From contig JAKAWG010000009.1 in NCBI GenBank assembly GCA_021817045.1, positions 1-64,000 of the forward strand: a stretch of DNA of 64,000 nt. The letters are read 5' to 3'. The notes under the pieces were generated by a model. It did not search any database and was not told where the DNA came from. It saw only the letters and a list, made by a program, of their open reading frames with translations. The translations under genes and the position numbers were made by a program. This document shows positions 14,751 to 23,567 of the stretch, in pieces. Origin of the DNA: Acidobacteriota bacterium (GTDB taxonomy: Bacteria > Acidobacteriota > Terriglobia > UBA7540). How positions within the stretch are numbered: position 1 is the stretch's first letter; every line of letters starts with the position of its first letter.

Positions 14751-17209
14751 TAGGTCTTCAGGATTAGTGCCGGGAAGCAATTGAATGGTTGTTGATCCAC
14801 CTGCCAGTAGGGCATGAACTCAATGCCAGGATTGGAGTTGACCGTGTAATGGCGTGGCTGGCCGGGTTTTGCTTTGAGCATTTTCAAAAGGTCCTCCGGA
14901 GCTTTGTTTTCTCCCATGTTCAATCTGACTTCCGGAGCGCCCACCGCTGCCAGCAGGATTGGCCCAAACTCCACAGCATAGCGCCCATGACTAGGAATTT
15001 GGTCTACACCCGCATAGCGGCTAAGGCGCAGCGCTATTGGCAGCGTAAAACTGACCGTGTCACCTTTTGACCAGGTGCGGTCAAGCGCGACATAGCTTCC
15101 CGGGTGGCCTGTCGCGGCCAGCTTGCCATTGACTTCAATCGCCATTTCCCGCGCCGCCCATGAGGGTACGCGGACGCGGATTTTAGTCCGGATTGGGCGG
15201 GTGGCGGAGAATTCCAGCCGAACATCAGACGCATAGGGAAACTGGGTGGCCATCTTTACGCTCAATTCCTGCCCGTTCTGTTTCCAATGGATGGTCGAAG
15301 GCTCGAAGAGGTTTACGTAAAGGCCATCGGAGGCAATCGAGTAGATGTGCTCCGGCAGAGAACCAATCAGCCGTGTGCCCTGGCCTTCGCAGCATGTATT
15401 AATCTCTGTCGGTTTCTCTTTCTGGTGGACGAGAAGCTGGTGGTACCGGAAACCGTTCGGTCCGGCCTGGCTGGCCAGTGCCGCGTTATAAATCGATTTC
15501 TCGATCTCGGCGATGTAGACTTCTTCCTCCGGATCGAGCTCGTGGAGATGTTGGTTCAAAGAGGCCCAGAAAGAATTCCCGCACATCTCTTCGAGCCGGG
15601 CGTGAAGTTGAAAGGACTTCGGCGGGCACACCACAAACTCGATGATGGACGTGGTCCCTCCGATATTCTCCCATTTGTCGTGAAACAGCTCCCAGGCGCC
15701 TTTGACCGCGTTGAGATAGCGGGAATCACCGGTAGCGCGGTAGAGGTCCAGATAGGGCAGGATTTGGGTGAGTAAATAGCAGTGCGGGCGGTCGTAAGGA
15801 TATTGCCAAAGCGCGCGGTCTTCCCGAGCGGCCAACTGATCCAGCCAGTAATTCTCCTGGAAGTAGCGCTGGATCACCTGAATGTCCGCGGGCTTGCCGA
15901 CTGGGGTGAAATAGAGATGCGTGTTGGCCATCATGCCCGCCCCGCCAAAGTCTGGAAAACGGAGCAAGTAGGGCAAGTATGAACATTGATTAAACCAATC
16001 GTAATAGCCCCGCAGCAGTTCAAAAGCCTTCTGGTTTCCGGCGTATCCGGCGTCGATCAGGCCATACGTCAGCCATGTCCGCGTATAGCCGCCTCGGTCC
16101 GAAAAGAATATCGTGTCCTTTGGATAGGCCATGATGTAGCCGTCAGGCTCGCGGCATTCTGCGATCCCGTCCACAACCGCATTAAGTCGCCGGCGGAGCT
16201 CGGGGTGATCGATCCACCGCACCGTATTGCCAGCGCCCATCAGGAAGCGCCCCGCATTCGAGCCGGCAAGAATTTGTTCCCAGAACTGCGTCTTGGGCGG
16301 AGGCAGGCCCGGCGGGTTCGAAATCTTCGCCCGCTCGCGAAATTCCCGCAGTAGTTCGTCAACCGTGTAGGAATTCAGAAGATACTCGATGTTGTTTTGC
16401 ATCGCGGTCTGGAAAAGACCGCCATCCAGCCTGACGCCGCCTAGCGGTTTCCAGGCTTTGTAAGCCGGAGGCTTCCAACCGCCCGGCTGGGTGACGTTCC
16501 CTGGATTGTCCTCGAAAACGCCCTCACCCTGCGGGCGCTGCGCGCGGGTCACCTGCGCCGCGTCGTCATTATTTCCATAGGTTGCATCCACCGTGACGGG
16601 GCGTTCGGTAGCAATCTCCTGTTCCTTGGAGTAAGCCTCGATTTTGGTCAATGCCAGATACCAGCCGGTTACTGGAAGGACGTGGGCAGCCCCACTTTTA
16701 GCGCGCTCGCCCTCAATGCGCATCAGACGCGTCGCCGTAAAACGCAAATAGCGGCCCTGGGCTCTTTCCACGCGGTATTCCTGAACCGCGCCCTTGGGAT
16801 TCGGAAAGTCGGATCCAGTGTGGTCGACGATGACCCTGCCGGCACGAAAGTCCAGCTCTTCACCAATTTCAATCCTGAATCTCACCGGAAAGCCTTCGCC
16901 CGCATAGTATTCGTACCGCCCGGGATAAAACCGCTCGTTGGCCGGATAGACTTTTACGGAATCAATTGGCTGGCTGGCCCCCAGGTCGATCTGGACCCAT
17001 GTGACCACATCGGCTGCTCTTGCCGGCTTTGAGCGGTAAGCGCGATACGCGCTTGCGGGTGTCGCTGCGATCCATTCGCCCGTCGGCGCCGGGATAACGG
17101 GTGATTCGACAGAGTCGGATTGGCGGTTTGCCGCGCTGCTGCAACCGGTCGCAAGCGCCGCTCCGGTCAGGACCGAAGCCTCAAGAAAACGTCGTCGGGA
17201 AACAGCCAT
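14750..17209 (-). CDS. GH127-like (DUF1680) glycosidase, Tat-exported lipoprotein
   Basis: 819 residues from the ATG at 17209, which has GAGGGTGG upstream; the open frame extends 50 codons further but without a signal. The leader has twin arginines (SRRRFLEASV) and a lipobox, LATGC, so it should be anchored outside the inner membrane. Residues about 60-215 look like a discoidin-type carbohydrate-binding domain (WVQIDLGASQPIDSVKVYP). The catalytic domain is of the beta-L-arabinofuranosidase type: EMC and TCCEGQG correspond to the Glu-x-Cys and Cys-Cys that bind zinc and supply the Cys nucleophile in GH127. It lies after the TonB receptor on the same strand, as in a glycan-uptake locus. Confidence 0.82.
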   Translation of the reverse strand: MAVSRRRFLEASVLTGAALATGCSSAANRQSDSVESPVIPAPTGEWIAATPASAYRAYRSKPARAADVVTWVQIDLGASQPIDSVKVYPANERFYPGRYEYYAGEGFPVRFRIEIGEELDFRAGRVIVDHTGSDFPNPKGAVQEYRVERAQGRYLRFTATRLMRIEGERAKSGAAHVLPVTGWYLALTKIEAYSKEQEIATERPVTVDATYGNNDDAAQVTRAQRPQGEGVFEDNPGNVTQPGGWKPPAYKAWKPLGGVRLDGGLFQTAMQNNIEYLLNSYTVDELLREFRERAKISNPPGLPPPKTQFWEQILAGSNAGRFLMGAGNTVRWIDHPELRRRLNAVVDGIAECREPDGYIMAYPKDTIFFSDRGGYTRTWLTYGLIDAGYAGNQKAFELLRGYYDWFNQCSYLPYLLRFPDFGGAGMMANTHLYFTPVGKPADIQVIQRYFQENYWLDQLAAREDRALWQYPYDRPHCYLLTQILPYLDLYRATGDSRYLNAVKGAWELFHDKWENIGGTTSIIEFVVCPPKSFQLHARLEEMCGNSFWASLNQHLHELDPEEEVYIAEIEKSIYNAALASQAGPNGFRYHQLLVHQKEKPTEINTCCEGQGTRLIGSLPEHIYSIASDGLYVNLFEPSTIHWKQNGQELSVKMATQFPYASDVRLEFSATRPIRTKIRVRVPSWAAREMAIEVNGKLAATGHPGSYVALDRTWSKGDTVSFTLPIALRLSRYAGVDQIPSHGRYAVEFGPILLAAVGAPEVRLNMGENKAPEDLLKMLKAKPGQPRHYTVNSNPGIEFMPYWQVDQQPFNCFPALILKT

Positions 17210-17314
17210 AGGTTCCACCCTCACGGGCGCCGGAAGGCAAGCGCCAAGTTGGGCTGTTATGTCGGCAGGTCGCTGAGAAACCTGTAGAGGCGGCTTTATG
17301 CTGCCAGCCCTGAC

Positions 17315-17345
17315 TTTGGAGTGCGGCGGCAAGCCGCACTCCAAA
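17315..17345. terminator. Strong hairpin between the TonB-receptor and GH127 genes
   Basis: TTTGGAGTGCGGC pairs perfectly with GCCGCACTCCAAA across GGCAA, a 13-bp stem. It begins 10 bases after the TonB-receptor stop and precedes the GH127 start by about 105 bases. There is no T-run beyond the stem. It could limit read-through, protect the receptor mRNA 3' end, or be a dispersed repeat. Confidence 0.6.
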
Positions 17346-17355
17346 CCGCCACCGT

Positions 17356-20300
17356 TCAAAACTGGTACCGCAATGAGAACTCTAGGATGCGCGGATCCGC
17401 CGTGCTCGTCACTTGGCCATAGTTGCCGGCTCCAAATGCCGTCTGGACTCCATTGAAGTTCGTGTGGTTGAAAATATTGAAGAACTCGCTGCGGAATTGG
17501 ATCGTCTGGCGCTCCGTGATCCTGAAGTTCTTGTAAAAAGCCATGTCGAAGTCAACGATTCCCGGGCCGCTGATCGATCCGGGCGCTGCATTTCCGTAAA
17601 AGCCGTAGGCGGGGGCACTAAACGCCCCGGTGTTGAACCATTCATTGACCGTTTTGGGCTCGCTGACGGCGCCAACCATATTTGCACGAGTGGCCAATCC
17701 TGGATGGGCGGTGGCTAAACCCGGGGTGAGCGAAAAGCCGCTTTGAATGGTGGATATGTCGGAATATTGCCAGCCGCCCAACACGGCGCGTTCCCACCCC
17801 TTCGCTGACTGGAACCATGGCAGACTGTAAATGAGACTCGTCGTGAAGACCTGAGGAATATTGAGCGGAGAATTCCCATAGTCCCGACCGGGCGCATAGG
17901 GATCCTGATAGCCTTGGCTCAAGTAACCGTATGCCCCGTTAACAACGTTGCTCAGACTGTGTGACCACGTGTAAGCCGCGGTGAAAAAAACATTGTGGCC
18001 GATGGGGTGTCGGAGGTTGACCTCGAGCGCGTTCCAATAGGCGATGCCGCTCGACGTGTCCATGCCGATGCCGGCATAACCTTGGTAGGGGGAGAAGTAT
18101 GCACTGGAGACCGTGCCCGTGTTAATGATCGGATTAAAGTCATAGGCTCCGAAGGGCAAGGGCTGGTTGATGTTGGCCACCACCGGCAGAAACCGGGCAA
18201 TGTCGCCGGCTCCAGCAATGGAAGCAAACCAGTTAGAGCCGAACTGATGCTCGATGCTGAGGCTGTAATTCTGAATTTGGGCAGCCTGCAAGTTGGTTAG
18301 ATCCTCGGTGGTCGCATTGATCGCGGTCAGCGGCGCAGCTTGCGCGCCGACCGGGTTCGGAAAATTGGGATTGATCAGGTTAATGTTGTCAATGAGCGGA
18401 TAGTTGGCGGGGCATCCCTGCGCGCAATCGCTGCTGGTGGCAGAGCGCTCGGTCGTGATGCCGTAGCCGCCCCGCAGAGCCGTTCGCCCATTACCGAAAA
18501 CGTCCCACGCAAAACCCACCGACGGCAGCCAATAATACTCGTGCGCAGTTGTAAGGTTGAGCGGAACTCCATTCGATCCATTCACAATCATGCCGTTCAG
18601 AGGATTGTAGTTCGTGGTGGGCGTGATCGTTCCGTTCGGGTTGACGATCGGTACTTGAGCTGGGTTAAATTTCGTCGGGTCGAAGGCCCATTCGAAGCCT
18701 TTCTGATCGTGCGCCCAAGGCATGAAATTGACGCGCAGCCCTGCGGTTATTGTCAGGCGTCGAGTAGCCTTCCACTGATCGACGAAATAAGGCGAGACGA
18801 GGGGGTAGTGCGCGTAGTAGCGGACCTGGGTGCTGGTTTGGTTAAATGAGGATGCATCGCCAAGGAGCAAGTCCGCGATGGGATTTCCCGTGAATTGTCC
18901 TGTGAAGCCGAAGGAACCAGCGCTGTTTCCGTTAATATTCTGCCGTTTCGTTCCCAAAAGCACCACACCTCCGGCCTGCAGGAAGTGCTTTCCTCGCAGC
19001 CAGCTCCAGTCATCGGACACCGTATCCTCCAGGTCGGAGGCATGGTGCAAGATGAACCCGCTGTTGATCCCGACCGGCGACCATCCGCCTGCCAAATATG
19101 CAATGGGAGCCCACTGAGAGTTATACCCGTGGAACGGCAGTTGCTCCGTAAAACCTGAAATCTGTGATGTCCTTGTTATACCCGCCACTCCAAGATTTAC
19201 AACATAATTGTTCATCGCAATACTGGTCTGGTTAGTCATCGAGGGCGAAAGCACTTGCGTCAGCTGGATCTGCGCCAGTTGGTTCTGTGTGGTGAAAACC
19301 TGCGCGTTACTACTGAAGGGCTGACCAGCCCATTCCTGGGCGGGCAAGTTCTGGGTTTGCCGCTCGTCAAAATACTCAGCCATCAGTCGCAACTTGGGAG
19401 AGATGTCTTGGTCGACTTTAATTTCATCGTCTCGCTGGTCTAGGGTGGCGGGATTGAGATTGATGTAATTCAGGAAGCCCGCCCCCGGGTTGTTGGGGAG
19501 TGGCGCGAGGGCGTTTAGGAACGCGACCGAGTTCGGGTTGATCAAAGCGGACGGAATCTGGTATTGCCCCGGAGCGGATTGCGGGAAGGATTGCCCTGTC
19601 AACGGGTTTGTGATGGGCGTGTTGAAGGTCCCGTTGCGCATAGCCTGCGTGGCCGTCGCACCCTGCAAGACCGACCCCAGGTCCTGTCGCACCCATTGCT
19701 CGTTCAAGTAGAAAAAGGTCTTTCGTTTTCCTGTGTTGTAATGGTGCGGGATAAAGAAGGGTCCTCCAATGTCGTATCCGAAGATGTTCCACTTCAGCGG
19801 CGGTACGGTCGGCGCAAAGAAATTGCGCGCGTCGAAGGCATCATTGCGCAGGTATTCCCAGGCTCCGCCGTGAAAAGAGGATGTTCCGCTCTTGGTGTTG
19901 AGCATCACAACGTTCGCGCCCATCAGCGTGTACTTAGGGCTATAGTTGTTCTGAAGGACGCGCACCTCCTGAATCTCATCCGGGTTTGGTGTGATGGTAG
20001 TCTGCAGCATCCAGCCCGTATTCATGTTCCAGATTCCATCCAAGGTGTAGAGCGTTCCGCTGGCACCCATTCCATTAACGGACATGGTGTTGTCCGTGGA
20101 AAAGCCTCCTGTACCCAGCGACTGGCCCGCCGCGAGGTTGGCGACTCCCGGCATGAGAGCGGAGAGACCTTGGTAGCTCCTGCCGTTCAAAGGAAGGGTA
20201 GAAATTTGCTTCTCGGAGACTAAACTTGAAATCTCGGGCGTCGCCGTCTGTACCTGAACGGCGCTGGCTTTCACCGTGACCTGTGTCGTTACCTTGCCCA

Positions 20301-20652
20301 CGCTCATCCTGGCGTTTACCGTTGCAACCTGCGTCGGATGGAGGACGATTCCCGTCTCCGTGTAAGTCTGGAACCCACCTTTGCTCACCTTCACGGTGTA
20401 AGTCCCCCCCGCCAGTCCCGACATAACGAAACTGCCATCCGCGTTGCTCTTGGTGATCGTCTGCAAACGTGTGCTCTCGCTGAGGATTGTAACCGACGCG
20501 CCAGGAACCACCGCTCCGCTCGTATCTCTTACCGTCCCTTCGATTGTTCCCGTCGTGGTAAGCTGGCACCAGCCTGGACGGACTCCAAGCATTAGAGCCA
20601 CCAAAATGAAAGTCAATCCCATGGCCCTTGCGGTTTCCAATTGCTTACCCAT
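17356..20652 (-). CDS. TonB-dependent receptor, Oar-like, with carboxypeptidase-regulatory N-domain
   Basis: 1,098 residues. A signal peptide (about 1-29) is followed by a CarboxypepD_reg-like domain (GTIEGTVRDTSGAVVPGASVTI), a plug region (QISTLPLNGRSYQGLSALMPG) and a long outer-membrane barrel ending in LRYQF with the terminal aromatic residue expected of barrel proteins. These large receptors are the acidobacterial counterpart of SusC-type transporters. GGGAGGAT precedes the ATG. The GH127 gene follows on the same strand and a FadR-type regulator gene diverges upstream, which suggests import of an arabinose-containing oligosaccharide, but the ligand is not proven. Confidence 0.9.
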   Translation of the reverse strand: MGKQLETARAMGLTFILVALMLGVRPGWCQLTTTGTIEGTVRDTSGAVVPGASVTILSESTRLQTITKSNADGSFVMSGLAGGTYTVKVSKGGFQTYTETGIVLHPTQVATVNARMSVGKVTTQVTVKASAVQVQTATPEISSLVSEKQISTLPLNGRSYQGLSALMPGVANLAAGQSLGTGGFSTDNTMSVNGMGASGTLYTLDGIWNMNTGWMLQTTITPNPDEIQEVRVLQNNYSPKYTLMGANVVMLNTKSGTSSFHGGAWEYLRNDAFDARNFFAPTVPPLKWNIFGYDIGGPFFIPHHYNTGKRKTFFYLNEQWVRQDLGSVLQGATATQAMRNGTFNTPITNPLTGQSFPQSAPGQYQIPSALINPNSVAFLNALAPLPNNPGAGFLNYINLNPATLDQRDDEIKVDQDISPKLRLMAEYFDERQTQNLPAQEWAGQPFSSNAQVFTTQNQLAQIQLTQVLSPSMTNQTSIAMNNYVVNLGVAGITRTSQISGFTEQLPFHGYNSQWAPIAYLAGGWSPVGINSGFILHHASDLEDTVSDDWSWLRGKHFLQAGGVVLLGTKRQNINGNSAGSFGFTGQFTGNPIADLLLGDASSFNQTSTQVRYYAHYPLVSPYFVDQWKATRRLTITAGLRVNFMPWAHDQKGFEWAFDPTKFNPAQVPIVNPNGTITPTTNYNPLNGMIVNGSNGVPLNLTTAHEYYWLPSVGFAWDVFGNGRTALRGGYGITTERSATSSDCAQGCPANYPLIDNINLINPNFPNPVGAQAAPLTAINATTEDLTNLQAAQIQNYSLSIEHQFGSNWFASIAGAGDIARFLPVVANINQPLPFGAYDFNPIINTGTVSSAYFSPYQGYAGIGMDTSSGIAYWNALEVNLRHPIGHNVFFTAAYTWSHSLSNVVNGAYGYLSQGYQDPYAPGRDYGNSPLNIPQVFTTSLIYSLPWFQSAKGWERAVLGGWQYSDISTIQSGFSLTPGLATAHPGLATRANMVGAVSEPKTVNEWFNTGAFSAPAYGFYGNAAPGSISGPGIVDFDMAFYKNFRITERQTIQFRSEFFNIFNHTNFNGVQTAFGAGNYGQVTSTADPRILEFSLRYQF

Positions 20653-20980
20653 GGCTATCCTCCCAACTTAGAATTTCGATACATCGCCCCCAAGACGTCA
20701 GCAAGTAGAGCGGACCTGATTGTTAGGTCCGCGGCTCTTCCCTTCGAAAACGGCAAGCGCAGAGCGGCAGCTTTGCGCTACAGCGCCTCCATACGATTTC
20801 TGCATCGCCTCCCTCGGTCGCTCCAATACTCGCAAAAGCGGCCTTACCAATTTGGCGGCAGCCATCGTAATCCCGCACGACCGCATTGTCAAGCTGTTTT
20901 TCGGCGAATCGACGAACGGACTCTTACTATTGCAAACTCACATCGGTTCAGGTAATTTACCCCTCAGATAGCTTACAGAT
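20653..20980. promoter_or_regulatory. Divergent intergenic region between the receptor and fadR-type genes
   Basis: A 328-base spacer that must hold both divergent promoters. I see no convincing -35/-10 pair. The clearest structure is the perfect dyad at 20710-20732, listed separately. Confidence 0.4.
20710..20732. promoter_or_regulatory. Candidate operator dyad
   Basis: GCGGACCT and AGGTCCGC form perfect 8-base arms around a 7-base AT-rich spacer (GATTGTT). The site lies about 60 bases before the receptor ATG and 250 before the regulator gene. The symmetry and position fit a repressor site, possibly for the adjacent FadR-type protein. Confidence 0.45.
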
Positions 20981-21769
20981 ATGTCCGGTCAGTCCAATTC
21001 GCATGTGCCATTGAAAGCGGTGGCCCCTGGAGACCAATCCGTCCCCTTAACCCCGAGTATTGTCAAGCAACTGATCGAGCTGATCCAGAACGACCATCTT
21101 CGTCTCGGATCGCGCTTGCCGCCGGAGCGGGAGTTGGCGCGGATTCTCGGAGTCAGCCGGCCTTCCGTGCGTCAGGCCGTCAAGGCTCTGGAGGCGATGG
21201 GAATCATTGTCTGCCGCGTCGGGTCAGGAAATTTCATCACCAATGACGTTTCTGCCTCGCGGCTGCTGGCCGGCCCGATTCGTTTCGCGGTGAAGGCAAG
21301 TAAGATCTCGCAGAAGGACCTTTTCGAAATGCGGCGCATGGTGGAAGTGCAGATTGTCGGCTTGGCCGCAACACGGGCCAGGGCCGAGCACCTGGCGGTG
21401 ATGCGACGCGAAGTCGGAGAAATGGCAAAGAGCAGGGGTGAATTTCGGCTGATGGCACAGGCTGATCTTCGCTTTCACCTGGCCGTGCTCCGTGCCTGCG
21501 GGAACGACGTCTTCCAACTGCTTTACGAGCCGATTTACCATTTGTTATGGGAAGACCTGGCGGAGCGCATGCCCCGCTTCGATCCAGAGCTTGTAGTGGG
21601 GGAGCACCGCGCCATCTATGAAGCCATCGCCGCGAGAAACCGTGCAGGAGCGATGAAACTTACCTTGAAGCACTTCCAGGTCGGTTACAAAAACTTCTTC
21701 AGCAACCGGAGCGCCATGGAGAGGGCTGGGGAAGATGCCCGGGGCGGTTCCCATGCAAAGCGTGGCTGA
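20981..21769 (+). CDS. GntR-family transcription regulator, FadR/FCD subfamily
   Basis: 262 residues. The winged helix-turn-helix (about 25-90) reads LGSRLPPERELARILGVSRPSVRQAVKALEAMG, typical of GntR proteins. The C-terminal helical FCD domain (about 105-245) has DLRFHLAVLRACGN and GEHRAIYEAIAARN, whose Asp and His residues usually bind a metal and a carboxylate effector. Divergence from the TonB receptor and GH127 genes suggests it controls them, probably in response to a sugar acid. Its 3' end overlaps the convergent membrane-protein gene by 71 bases. Confidence 0.87.
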   Translation: MSGQSNSHVPLKAVAPGDQSVPLTPSIVKQLIELIQNDHLRLGSRLPPERELARILGVSRPSVRQAVKALEAMGIIVCRVGSGNFITNDVSASRLLAGPIRFAVKASKISQKDLFEMRRMVEVQIVGLAATRARAEHLAVMRREVGEMAKSRGEFRLMAQADLRFHLAVLRACGNDVFQLLYEPIYHLLWEDLAERMPRFDPELVVGEHRAIYEAIAARNRAGAMKLTLKHFQVGYKNFFSNRSAMERAGEDARGGSHAKRG

Positions 21770-22277
21770 AGGCTGCCTGGCGCACGGGGCCGACTTGGGA
21801 GACCAAGTTTTCGATAGCCGTCTTGATGCGGAGCGGCAACTGGTCGGCTCGAATATTTGAAAAGCTCAGCAGAAGGAAAATCGCCGGCCCCAGAAAGGCG
21901 ATGTTGAGCAGCCAGCACCGCAAGTTCGGGCTGAGCGAGCCACCGAACCAGCGGATAAGCGCATTGAAAGCCACCATGGCGCCGAGGCCGTAAAGCAGTG
22001 TCTCGTTGACAGGGCAGTGGCGGTGGCTGACGGCGGCAATCAACACAGCGACGGTGAGACCATAACTCAATGCGTCTGCCAGCGGCCACACCCGCTCCAG
22101 CCAGCGCGAATAACCGAGCACCAACCCGTAGGCGGAGACAAGCTGCATGGAGACGCCAATGCAAAGCCACCATGCGAATAGAGAGTTCTTGCGGTGCAAT
22201 TGATGGTGAAGATAAATCAGAGAGAGCAAGAAAAGAACGACGGATGACACGATCCAGAAACCAACGATTTTGTTCAC
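21699..22277 (-). CDS. Hypothetical integral membrane protein
   Basis: 192 residues from a GTG with AAGGGAGG upstream (VNKIVGFWIVSSVVLFLLSL). Five or so hydrophobic segments are visible, followed by a basic cytoplasmic-looking tail (PLRIKTAIENLVSQVGPVRQ). No family is recognised. The last codons overlap the convergent regulator gene, so the exact C-terminus is functionally uncertain. Confidence 0.6.
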   Translation of the reverse strand: MNKIVGFWIVSSVVLFLLSLIYLHHQLHRKNSLFAWWLCIGVSMQLVSAYGLVLGYSRWLERVWPLADALSYGLTVAVLIAAVSHRHCPVNETLLYGLGAMVAFNALIRWFGGSLSPNLRCWLLNIAFLGPAIFLLLSFSNIRADQLPLRIKTAIENLVSQVGPVRQAAFSHALHGNRPGHLPQPSPWRSGC

Positions 22278-22531
22278 CGGGAACCTCCCTTGAGAAAGGT
22301 TCCCGGCGCGCAATCTCTTTGGCTATTGCTTCGGAGGCAGTGGCGGCCTTGGCCACATAACAGATCAGCTCCCCTCTGACCCAAGTTTTCTGGGGTCAAG
22401 AGAAGCATATCCTGTTGTGGCATAACCTTCCTCATATATATTGTCTAAGTAGTTAAATACGTTCGAGTTGCTTCTGGCGCATCAAACATTGAATACAAAC
22501 GAGACGTATCATACCTACGCGCCGAAAACAA

Positions 22532-22753
22532 TTAGGATGGATCGACGCGCAACCTCCGGACAAACTGTTCGACCGGCACTTCCGTGCTTGCCTGTTGCTC
22601 AAGGATTTCTAGCACCCGATCCAGTACGAGTCCTACCACCTCCGCCCGTTTGCGGAAGCTGAAGTCGCACCATGTTTCGAGAACGCGGAAACGATCCGCA
22701 GAAAGCCGCGCGCAAACCGGCACTTCCATTTTGCTCTTCGATCTCCTGGTCAT
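22532..22753 (-). CDS. Small protein, possibly a ribbon-helix-helix DNA-binding protein
   Basis: 73 residues from the ATG at 22753 (MTRRSKSKMEVPVCARLS), with GGGGA just upstream; the frame is open 77 codons further but that part lacks structure. The pattern of basic tail, short strand (VPVCARLSADRFRVLE) and two helices (RKRAEVVGLVLDRVLEILEQ) fits an Arc/CopG-like fold. There is no toxin gene next to it. Function unknown. Confidence 0.45.
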   Translation of the reverse strand: MTRRSKSKMEVPVCARLSADRFRVLETWCDFSFRKRAEVVGLVLDRVLEILEQQASTEVPVEQFVRRLRVDPS

Positions 22754-23133
22754 TCCCCAATCCTTGCGTTGGAATCGTGGGCTAACTCCGGTGCTCGGTG
22801 CGCTGCCGAAACGAGCGGCAGCCTGCGAGCTAGCGAGGGACACGGCCAACAGATTTTGTACCTCATTGAAGCTTTGTCCGACCGCCGGAGAAGAAGATAA
22901 TTGCGCGGTGGCGGAAAGGCGGGGCTCCAAAGCGCAGGTTTGGCTTGGAGTTCCAGCCTGTGTATTTGTACGGTGATTACGCATGAGTAAACACTAACAG
23001 CTTCCAATGAGACAGTGGAGACAAATGAGACAAACGAGACAGTTTTTTTTCGGGGGGCCTATTAGGTGAACATGGGGAGGCGGAATACCTGCAAGTCTAA
23101 CCTTTTCAGTAGATAAGCGCTTATATCACTCTC
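22754..23133. other. Non-coding spacer with a GAGACA repeat block
   Basis: A 380-base stretch between the small RHH-like gene and arsC. Apart from the GAGACA block (23005-23045) followed by a T8/G6 run, I see no gene. Confidence 0.4.
23005..23045. repeat. GAGACA-type repeat block, copy A
   Basis: A 41-base block with five imperfect GAGACA units (TGGAGACAAATGAGACA). It matches the block at 36491-36531 at 34 of 41 positions by direct comparison. Function unknown. Confidence 0.65.
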
Positions 23134-23565
23134 TCATGGTGGCGCTGAGGCGCCTTGCCGGGTCACGAAACCGCACAAGTAAGCGTGCGCGAGCCGGTCC
23201 CGCGTCCGGCGAAATGCGACCAGCCTTTGTTCCTCTGAGCCCTCGGCAGCGGCAGGGTCTTCGATGCTCCAGTGGATGCGCTGTGTCCTTCCAGAAAAGA
23301 CCGGGCAGCTTTCCTTAGCGTTATCGCAAACGGTGATCACGTAATCGAAATCCTGGCCAGCAAACTCATCGACTCCCCTGGAACGCTGACTCAAGATGTC
23401 AATTTCTAGTTCACGCATCACCGCGACCGCCTCGGGCCGAACTCGGGTCGGCTTTGTGCCTGCGCTGAACACCTCAAAGCGGTCTCCAGCCAGATGTCGC
23501 AGCAGGCCCTCGGCCATCTGGCTCCGGGCTGAATTGCCAGTGCAGAGAATCAACACGCGTTTCAT
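23134..23565 (-). CDS. arsC: Arsenate reductase, thioredoxin-coupled LMW-phosphatase type
   Basis: 143 residues. The phosphatase loop CTGNSARSQMAEG at the N-terminus holds the nucleophilic Cys and the Arg that binds oxyanion; the general-acid Asp is in SIEDPAA. VCDNAKESCP carries two of the redox Cys expected in the thioredoxin-dependent class. It reduces arsenate to arsenite for export by the Acr3 pump encoded just upstream. Two bases separate the acr3 stop from this ATG, so it is the last gene of the ars operon. Confidence 0.92.
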   Translation of the reverse strand: MKRVLILCTGNSARSQMAEGLLRHLAGDRFEVFSAGTKPTRVRPEAVAVMRELEIDILSQRSRGVDEFAGQDFDYVITVCDNAKESCPVFSGRTQRIHWSIEDPAAAEGSEEQRLVAFRRTRDRLAHAYLCGFVTRQGASAPP

Positions 23566-23567
23566 CG

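Noticed and set aside
17210-17359. Longer N-terminus of the GH127 protein
   Set aside because: The extra 50 codons cross the hairpin, carry no signal, and would place the Tat/lipobox leader internally.
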